Assembly (NCBI GenBank): GCA_035317605.1
Contig: DATHGT010000064.1
Coordinates: 1-20,723, forward strand
Source of the DNA: DATHGT01 sp035317605
Lineage (GTDB): Bacteria > Methylomirabilota > Methylomirabilia > Rokubacteriales > CSP1-6
Direction: 5' to 3'
DNA: 20,723 bases
Positions 15,536-20,723 of the stretch are shown here, one piece after another. A program made the position numbers and the translations under genes. Numbering within the stretch: the first letter of the stretch is position 1; every line of letters starts with the position of its first letter. A model generated the notes under the pieces. It ran no database searches. It was given only the letters and a program-made list of their open reading frames with translations, and had not been told where the DNA came from.

Positions 15536-17758
15536 CTAGCCGCGGGTGGACGAGACCGACTGCGGCATCTGGCCCAGCTCGGAGAGCAGCAACGCGGCCC
15601 AGCGGTAGACGTTGTGCTCGCGAACCTGGGACCGCATGCGGATCATGCGCTCCCGCTGTTCTTCCCGCGGCATCTCGACGGCCCGCCGGATCGCTTCGGC
15701 GGTGTCTTCGATGTCGTAAGGGTTCACCAGCAGCGCGTCGCGCAGCTCCCGGCAGGCACCCGTGAACCGGCTGAGGATCAGCACGCCGTCGTCGTCCTCG
15801 CGGGCCGCGACGTACTCCTTGGCGACCAGGTTCATGCCGTCGTGCAGCGCGGTGACCATGCAGAAGTCCGCGTGACGATAGTACGCGGCGATCTCGTGGC
15901 GGTCGTGATGACGCTCGCGGTAGACGATCGGCCGCCACCCGCGCGTCCCGAGGTCGTCGTTGATGCGCCGCACCGCCTCGTTGACTTCTCGCTGCAGCCG
16001 CTGATAGCGCTCGATGCGGCTCCGGCTCGGTGAGGCGATCTGGACGAAGACCACCCGCCCGCGATACTCGGGCCACCGTTCGAAGAACCGCCGGATGGCC
16101 GCGAGCCGCTCGGGCAATCCCTTGGTGTAGTCGAGCCGCTCCACGCCGACCCCGACGAATTCGGCCCCGACCCCGAGCTGGGCGAGCAAGGCCTCACGGC
16201 TGGGCAGGCGACCGTCGAGCTCTTCGTCCGCCGCGATGCTGATCGGGAACGGCAGCACGTGCGTGGTGCGCTGCCCGCGGACCGCGGCGAAGTCGTCCCA
16301 TTCCACCCGGGCCTCGATCGTCCGCTCGACGGTCTCCAGGAAATTGTTGCAGTGGATCTGTGTGTGGAAGCCGATCAGGTCGGCGCCGAGCATGCCCAGC
16401 AGGATGTCTTCCTGCCAGGGACAGATCCCGAACGCCTCGACGTTGGGCCATGGGATGTGCCAGAACAGGGCGACTCGCGCGTCCGGCCGCTGCTGCTTGA
16501 TCATGCGGGGCAGGAGCGCGAAGTGGTAGTCCTGGACCAGCACGATGGGCGCCTCGGCTTTTTCCATTTCCTCGAGCAGGGCGTCGGCGAAGCGCTGGTT
16601 GACGGCCCGGTAGTGCTCCCAGTCGACCGCGCGGAACTGCGGGCGCTCGTGGACGATGTGACAGAGCGGCCACAACCCTTCGTTGGCGAACCCGTAGTAG
16701 TAGCCGGCCTCCTCCTCGGCGCTGAGCCAGATGCGCCGCAACGTGTAGCTCGGGTCATCGGAGGGCAGCCCCACCCGCTCGCCGGCGGCACGGTCGGCAT
16801 CACCGCTGCCGTGGGCGACCCACACCCCGCCGCACGCCACCATGATCGGCTCCAGCGCGCTGACCAGACCGCTGGCCGGACGCATCTCGGCGATCCGCTT
16901 GCCCTCGAACACGTGACTCACCGGCTCGCGATTGGACACGACGAACACCGGCCGCGTTCCGAAGCGCATCTGCACGAATTGCTTGAGGCGCTCCTCCGTC
17001 CACACGTGCTCGCCGAGGAGCCGGAGCCGCGCCTCTTGCTCGGCGACCGCGCGCACCCGCACCAGCGTCCGCGCGAGCCCGGTTACCTCGCCGGCGAGCG
17101 GACCGAAGAGGCTGGCGTCGGCCGCGGGCGGCGGGGCCACGGGCTCGCCCGACTTGAGCCGCTTCGTCCATTCCGCGATGCGCGCGATCGGACGGGTCAC
17201 CGTCCAGCGGATGAGCAGCCACGTGATCAGGGTCAGCACCAGGATGAGCACCCCGAGCTGGACGCCCGTGCGCTGCCACAGGTCCCACTCGCGACTACCG
17301 AGATAGTCCGCGTCGAGGAACACGGCCACCGCGCCGGCCGGCTTGTCGTCACGCTCGAGGGGGACCACGTGCATCCAGACCGTGTGACCACCGATCCGTG
17401 CGAATTGACGGGCGGTGCCGCCGCCGCTGATCACTCCGGTGATCACCGGGGAGAGCGGTCCGAGGTGCGCCTTGACGTCCGGGGTGGCGGCGATGACGCC
17501 GGCGAATTCGTCGTAGATCGCGATCCCGCGGTCGGGACGTGCGAAGCGGGCGAGGATTCGGTCGTATCCGGTGCGCGCGCCGCGGACCACCAGACGCTCG
17601 CTGGCTTCGCGCGCGGCGTCGGCCACCAGGACGGCGCGGCGGTAGAGATCCTTTTCCAGGCGGATGCGTTCCTGGCGGACTTCGAGAAAGGCAAAACCCG
17701 CCGTGACGAGGATCACGGCGAGCGAGATGCCGCCGAGGAGCCGGACCAGCAGCCTCAT
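15536..17758 (-). CDS. trehalose-6-phosphate synthase fused to a membrane sensor-HAMP module
   Basis: 740 residues; plain OtsA has about 460-480. Residues 5-25 and about 166-184 are membrane spans. Residues 26-165 between them form a sensor-like extracytoplasmic domain of the kind found in histidine kinases. A HAMP-like segment (about 185-240) follows, with TRPIARIAEW after the second span. From about 270 the protein is a complete GT20 enzyme: SNREPVS (275-281), D410 (VQDYH), H434 (FWHIPWP), R541/K546 (ERLDYTKGLPERL), and HDGMNLVAKEYVA with E648. It would make trehalose-6-phosphate from UDP-glucose and glucose-6-phosphate at the inner membrane face. No OtsB phosphatase gene lies beside it. 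The ATG lacks a clear Shine-Dalgarno and lies 36 bp after apgM, so the genes are probably co-transcribed. Confidence 0.9.
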   Translation of the reverse strand: MRLLVRLLGGISLAVILVTAGFAFLEVRQERIRLEKDLYRRAVLVADAAREASERLVVRGARTGYDRILARFARPDRGIAIYDEFAGVIAATPDVKAHLGPLSPVITGVISGGGTARQFARIGGHTVWMHVVPLERDDKPAGAVAVFLDADYLGSREWDLWQRTGVQLGVLILVLTLITWLLIRWTVTRPIARIAEWTKRLKSGEPVAPPPAADASLFGPLAGEVTGLARTLVRVRAVAEQEARLRLLGEHVWTEERLKQFVQMRFGTRPVFVVSNREPVSHVFEGKRIAEMRPASGLVSALEPIMVACGGVWVAHGSGDADRAAGERVGLPSDDPSYTLRRIWLSAEEEAGYYYGFANEGLWPLCHIVHERPQFRAVDWEHYRAVNQRFADALLEEMEKAEAPIVLVQDYHFALLPRMIKQQRPDARVALFWHIPWPNVEAFGICPWQEDILLGMLGADLIGFHTQIHCNNFLETVERTIEARVEWDDFAAVRGQRTTHVLPFPISIAADEELDGRLPSREALLAQLGVGAEFVGVGVERLDYTKGLPERLAAIRRFFERWPEYRGRVVFVQIASPSRSRIERYQRLQREVNEAVRRINDDLGTRGWRPIVYRERHHDRHEIAAYYRHADFCMVTALHDGMNLVAKEYVAAREDDDGVLILSRFTGACRELRDALLVNPYDIEDTAEAIRRAVEMPREEQRERMIRMRSQVREHNVYRWAALLLSELGQMPQSVSSTRG

Positions 17759-17794
17759 GTCGAGGCGCCGGAACCGCTCAGAAAGGTTTCGACC

Positions 17795-18994
17795 TCACGC
17801 ACCAAACTTCGTCAGACGCAAAGCGTTTGCCAACACCAGCGGCATCAGGTGCTGGGCGGGAATGATCCCCAGCGTACCGGCGGCGCAGGCGCGCTCGCTG
17901 AAGCTCGTGACCGGGTCGGCGCCGGAGTAGCGCCCGGCGATGAGGACGGGGACGGGCTGCCAGCCGTGGGCGGCAAGAATCGATGGACTGGCGTGATCTC
18001 CGGTCACGATCATCACGTCGGGGCCGAGCGCCAGGATCTCCGGAATGAACGCGTCGAGCCGTTCGAGCGCGTCGACCTTGGCCGCGAAGTCGCCGTCCTC
18101 GCCGGCCTTGTCGGTGTCCTTGTAGTGAAGGAAAAAAAAGTCATAACTGTCCCAATGCTGACGCAGCGTCACCACTTCGTCGGCGAACCCGGCGCCGGTC
18201 TTGAGCGTCTCCATGCCGACGACCCGCGCCAGTCCCCGGTACATCGGGTAGGCGGCGACGGCGGCGGCGCGCAAGCGAAACACCTCGGGGAAGCGCGGCA
18301 GCTCGGGAAGCTGATCGAAGCCGCGCAGCAGCACCATGTTGGCCGGCCTCTCGTCGGCGAGGATCCGCCGCGCCTGGCTGACGAAGGCGTTGACCGCGTC
18401 GGCCGCCGGGCGCGCCTCGGACTCCAGGGCGCGCACGGGTAAGGGCGGCTTTCCGAGCGCCTGCGGATCGGTCTCGGACAGGCGGCCGCTGAGGTTGTTG
18501 CCCCGCAGGGCCAGCACGAAACGGTAATCCTTGACCGGCTCCACGAACATCTGCACGCCGGGCACGCTGATCTCTCGCAGCCGGTCGGTGAGCCGGACGC
18601 ACAGGTCGGTGCTGATCCGACCCGCCCGCCGGTCGGTGATCAACCCGCGGTCGTCGACGGTGCAGAAGTTTCCGCGCGCGGCCACGTCGCCCGCGCGCAG
18701 GTCGAACTCGATGCCCAGAGCTTCGAGCACGCCGCGCCCGACCTGGTAGAAGAGCGGATCGTAGCCGAACAGACCGAGATGGCCGGGGCCACTGCCGGGA
18801 GTGATGCCGGGAGCGACGTGACGGATGAGTCCGCACGCCGCCCGCGTGGCGAGCGCGTCGAGGTGGGGCAGGCGAGCGGTCTCCATCTCGGACTTGCCGG
18901 TGTCGGGATGCGGCAGGCCGCCCAGCCCGTCGAGCGAGAGCAGCACGATCTTGGTCGAGTTCTCGACGACGAGCGGCGCGATGACGTCCAGCAT
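17795..18994 (-). CDS. apgM: 2,3-bisphosphoglycerate-independent phosphoglycerate mutase, archaeal type
   Basis: 399 residues from ATG 18994, the usual ApgM length. It interconverts 3- and 2-phosphoglycerate in the cytosol through a phosphoserine and two metal ions. Seen: metal ligand D22 in LLSLDGLGGLPHP, the catalytic Ser68 region TPGSGPGHLGLFGYDPL (65-81), HYKDTDKAGEDGDF and VTGDHASPS with further metal ligands. The frame is open back to 19054. ATG 18994 is preferred because GGAGG lies 5 bases ahead; ATG 19006 is the alternative. The gene lies between the FAH-family gene and the OtsA fusion on the same strand. Confidence 0.92.
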   Translation of the reverse strand: MLDVIAPLVVENSTKIVLLSLDGLGGLPHPDTGKSEMETARLPHLDALATRAACGLIRHVAPGITPGSGPGHLGLFGYDPLFYQVGRGVLEALGIEFDLRAGDVAARGNFCTVDDRGLITDRRAGRISTDLCVRLTDRLREISVPGVQMFVEPVKDYRFVLALRGNNLSGRLSETDPQALGKPPLPVRALESEARPAADAVNAFVSQARRILADERPANMVLLRGFDQLPELPRFPEVFRLRAAAVAAYPMYRGLARVVGMETLKTGAGFADEVVTLRQHWDSYDFFFLHYKDTDKAGEDGDFAAKVDALERLDAFIPEILALGPDVMIVTGDHASPSILAAHGWQPVPVLIAGRYSGADPVTSFSERACAAGTLGIIPAQHLMPLVLANALRLTKFGA

Positions 18995-19002
18995 GTTGAC
19001 CT

Positions 19003-19037
19003 CCATGGGGGGCCTGACCGACTTCCATCGGGGGCCT
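19003..19037. repeat. 21-bp-period direct repeat ahead of apgM
   Basis: TCCATGGGGGGCCT (19003-19016) and TCCATCGGGGGCCT (19024-19037) differ at one base and are 21 bp apart. Between here and 19071 is a C/G-run segment (CCCCCCAATCCCCCCGGGG) reminiscent of the G-run arms at 11200-11478. No gene is seen in 18995-19126. Confidence 0.5.
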
Positions 19038-19071
19038 AGCAACGGGCCCCCCAATCCCCCCGGGGTGGCTC

Positions 19072-19100
19072 GGGGCGGCCCGGCGAAGCCGGTCCGCCCC
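19072..19100 (-). terminator. hairpin between the FAH-family gene and apgM
   Basis: A stem of 7 and 5 bp (GGGGCGG and CCGGC with their complements, one mismatch) closes a 3-base loop, 26 bp after the stop of the FAH-family gene. It lacks a T-tract and may attenuate transcription into apgM or mark an RNA processing site. Confidence 0.4.
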
Positions 19101-19126
19101 TCGAATTACGCCTCTCGAATGTGCGG

Positions 19127-20029
19127 TTACGCGTCTTTGACCGGATTTTCCAGCGTTCCAAGGCCGGGGATTTCGATCCGGCAGCGGTCGCCGGGCTGGA
19201 GGAACACGGGTGGTTTGCGTGCGAACCCGACGCCGGGCGGAGTGCCGGTGGCGATGAGATCGCCCGGCTCGAGCGTGATCAAGGTCGAGAGATAGCTGAC
19301 CAGATACCGGACGTCGAAGATGAACGTGCGGGTGTTGCCGTGCTGCATCTGCGCGTCGTTCACCCATAGCTTGAGGTCGAGGACGTGGGGATCGGGGATG
19401 TCCGCGCGATCGGCGATCCACGGCCCGACCGGCGCGAAGGTGTCCGCGATCTTTCCCGCGGCCCACTGGCTCGTGAGGAACTGGAAGTCGCGTGCGCTCA
19501 CGTCGTTGATGTTCACGTAGCCCCACACGTAATCGAGCGCCCCCTCGCGCGGGACGAACCGCGCCTTGCGCCCGATCACCACGCCCAGCTCGACTTCCCA
19601 GTCGAGCTGAGTCGAGCCGCGCGGTCTCAAGATCGGCTCGCCGGGGTCGAGAATGGTGTTGTTCCACTTCGGAAAGATCGGGGGCTCTTTGGGAATCGGC
19701 TGCCCGGCCTCTTCCGCGTGATCGCGATAGTTGAGGCCGATGCAGATGAACTTGCCCGGGTCGTGGATCGGTGCGTGCAACCGCGCCGCGCCCCGCGACA
19801 CCGTGACCCACTCGCTGATGCTGGCCACAGCCTCCTGGCTGGCCACGCCGCCCTCGAGGAAGCGGCGCGTGCTCTGAGGGACGAGGGCCTCGGCGATTTC
19901 CTGGGCTCGCGCCACGCCACGCTTGGCGAGCGTGGCCGCGACGCTGGCCTGCGCGTCGACGATCCGCTCGCCGTCGAGGATGCCCAGCCGCGGGGACTGA
20001 CCGTTGGTCGAGAAGCGAACGAGTTTCAT
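19127..20029 (-). CDS. fumarylacetoacetate hydrolase family protein
   Basis: 300 residues. The family hydrolyses or decarboxylates 2-oxo-4-enoate or acylpyruvate-type substrates in aromatic-compound and amino-acid breakdown. Seen: an FAH N-terminal domain (MKLVRFSTNG... LGILDGERIVDA), then the catalytic domain with GLNYRDHAEEAG (98-109), metal ligands E145/E147 in DWEVELGVVIG and D176 in NINDVSARDFQ, and ATGTPPGVG near 260. The motifs suit the ureidoglycolate lyase/acylpyruvase group as well as 2-keto-3-deoxy sugar hydrolases; exact substrate unknown. It begins at ATG 20029 with GGAGG 11 bases upstream and a good -10 further out. It leads the minus-strand run FAH, apgM, OtsA fusion. Confidence 0.9.
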   Translation of the reverse strand: MKLVRFSTNGQSPRLGILDGERIVDAQASVAATLAKRGVARAQEIAEALVPQSTRRFLEGGVASQEAVASISEWVTVSRGAARLHAPIHDPGKFICIGLNYRDHAEEAGQPIPKEPPIFPKWNNTILDPGEPILRPRGSTQLDWEVELGVVIGRKARFVPREGALDYVWGYVNINDVSARDFQFLTSQWAAGKIADTFAPVGPWIADRADIPDPHVLDLKLWVNDAQMQHGNTRTFIFDVRYLVSYLSTLITLEPGDLIATGTPPGVGFARKPPVFLQPGDRCRIEIPGLGTLENPVKDA

Positions 20030-20062
20030 CGGCGACGATACCTCCGCGGAAAGGATGTGGAG

Positions 20063-20075
20063 TGAGTCGATTATA
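20063..20075 (-). promoter_or_regulatory. -10 box and transcript start of the FAH-family gene
   Basis: The minus strand reads TATATAAT with a perfect TATAAT at 20070-20075, giving a leader of about 34 bases to ATG 20029. The -35 region is poor (CGACGG at 17 bp), so an activator or alternative contacts may be needed. Confidence 0.55.
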
Positions 20076-20132
20076 TAGCCGGCTCGACGTTTCCGTCGGC
20101 GGAGCTCAGGCGCGACGTTTGTGGCGCCGCTT

Positions 20133-20141
20133 TGCTATCAT
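20133..20141 (+). promoter_or_regulatory. extended -10 promoter of the 134-residue protein gene
   Basis: TGCTATCAT combines the TG extension with TATCAT (20136-20141). The predicted start is near 20148, with a 42-base leader carrying GGAGGAGG (20176-20183) ahead of ATG 20190. It lies back to back with the FAH promoter. Confidence 0.45.
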
Positions 20142-20189
20142 CGACGATCAGAGCGAACCGAGCGCGGCAGGACTCGGAGGAGGTGCGGG

Positions 20190-20594
20190 ATGAACGGCTG
20201 TTGTCGTGTGATCGCGTGCACGCTCGCCGTCGTGGTCTTTCTTGGAATGCTCCCGTCGAGAGCGCTGGCCCAGCAGCCCGCTCCGGCTGCCCCCGCGTCA
20301 CCGCCGGCGGTCGTCGAGGTGATGCCGGCCGAACGCCCGGCCGGGCCCGGCGCCGACGTCTACGACGTCGGGGCGACCGTGATCACGGTGGCGAGGGCGC
20401 CCTTCAATGCGGCGATCTGCGCGCTCGGGGCCGTGGCCGGCCTCACGCTCTTCGCGATCACGCTCGGCAGCGGGTACCGGGCGACCACACGCACGATCGA
20501 GGAAGGTTGCGCCCACCGGTGGATCGTCCGCGGCGACGACATCCGCCCGCGCGGCGGCGCCGGCATCATCCCCGACCTCTACCAGAGGCGCTGA
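20190..20594 (+). CDS. secreted or membrane-anchored hypothetical protein
   Basis: 134 residues with a signal peptide (MNGCCRVIACTLAVVVFLGMLPSRALA, cleavage expected after ALA at about 27), a Pro/Ala-rich linker (28-50), and a hydrophobic span at about 76-95 (AAICALGAVAGLTLFAITLG). The C-terminal part ends in WIVRGDDIRPRG and a Gly-rich tail. No enzyme motif is seen. The start is fixed by the strong Shine-Dalgarno; the frame opens further upstream at 20121 but that codon lies ahead of the predicted promoter. It may sit in the cytoplasmic membrane with the C-terminus on the inner face. Function unknown. Confidence 0.75.
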   Translation: MNGCCRVIACTLAVVVFLGMLPSRALAQQPAPAAPASPPAVVEVMPAERPAGPGADVYDVGATVITVARAPFNAAICALGAVAGLTLFAITLGSGYRATTRTIEEGCAHRWIVRGDDIRPRGGAGIIPDLYQRR

Positions 20595-20723
20595 CCACTC
20601 GTCGCGGGCCCACCGGCCGCGCGCGCTGGCTGGTCGCGGCGGTCTTCGTCGCGCTCGTCGCCGCGTTCGCGCTCGCGCTGTGGGCCACCGTCCTGCGTCC
20701 GCCCGCGTACGAAGTGCGGGGCG
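20591..20723 (+). CDS. start of a membrane-anchored protein, cut by the window end
   Basis: An open frame runs to the end of the window and encodes, from CTG 20591, a basic head (TTRRGPTGRARW) followed by a hydrophobic anchor (LVAAVFVALVAAFALALWATVL) and RPPAYEVRG. This is the pattern of a signal anchor or uncleaved signal. No ATG exists in the frame; CTG 20591 overlaps the preceding stop (CTGA), and GTG 20519 is the other option. The family cannot be told from 44 residues. Confidence 0.5.
   Translation, partial: MTTRRGPTGRARWLVAAVFVALVAAFALALWATVLRPPAYEVRG

Noticed and set aside
20125..20138. TGGCGC...TTTGCT resembling sigma-54 upstream of the 134-residue gene
   Set aside because: GG and GC are 9 bases apart instead of 10, and a better extended -10 overlaps it.

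Overview
The window is very GC-rich, densely packed bacterial chromosome with no phage, insertion sequence or CRISPR array. Gene content is housekeeping plus accessory metabolism: two sigma-54 activators, a fused MoaD-MoaE, TilS, MgtE and an archaeal-type phosphoglycerate mutase. GC-rich small palindromes fill several gene gaps. Together this suggests an uncultured soil or sediment lineage of the Rokubacteria/Methylomirabilota type. That placement is an inference from overall style; no marker gene proves it.

Layout. 1-2291: a sigma-54-dependent response regulator, then a well-formed -24/-12 promoter in front of two small unknown genes that overlap by ATGA, closed by twin hairpins. 2296-3909: a cytochrome c lipoprotein converges on a minus-strand pair, a PuuD-type membrane protein and a polyaspartate protein. 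3910-3984: a tRNA with a CAU anticodon. 4019-7209: a tightly overlapping five-gene operon with a GT4 glycosyltransferase, two different 6-pyruvoyl-tetrahydropterin-synthase-family proteins, GTP cyclohydrolase I and a short-chain reductase. 7284-9664: an IscA-type Fe-S protein, fused molybdopterin synthase and TilS. 9790-11190: a second sigma-54 response regulator. 11200-11478: a non-coding element with long inverted arms. 11480-15369 (minus): methyltransferase, MgtE, a DHH phosphoesterase and a 73-residue zinc-ligand protein with its own sigma-54 promoter. 15536-20029 (minus): a trehalose-6-phosphate synthase fused to a membrane sensor/HAMP module, ApgM and a fumarylacetoacetase-family hydrolase. 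20190 to the end (plus): a secreted or membrane small protein and the start of another membrane protein.

How the genes fit together. The most distinctive unit is the 4019-7209 operon. GTP cyclohydrolase I, a PTPS and an SDR are the three activities of tetrahydrobiopterin-type synthesis. A glycosyltransferase at the head of the operon suggests a glycosylated tetrahydropterin, as known from cyanobacteria and green sulfur bacteria. Other points of interest are the membrane-tethered OtsA, the two sigma-54 promoters that share sequence beyond the core and sit in a window with two sigma-54 activators, and the inverted-repeat element. The function of every unknown is stated as unknown.
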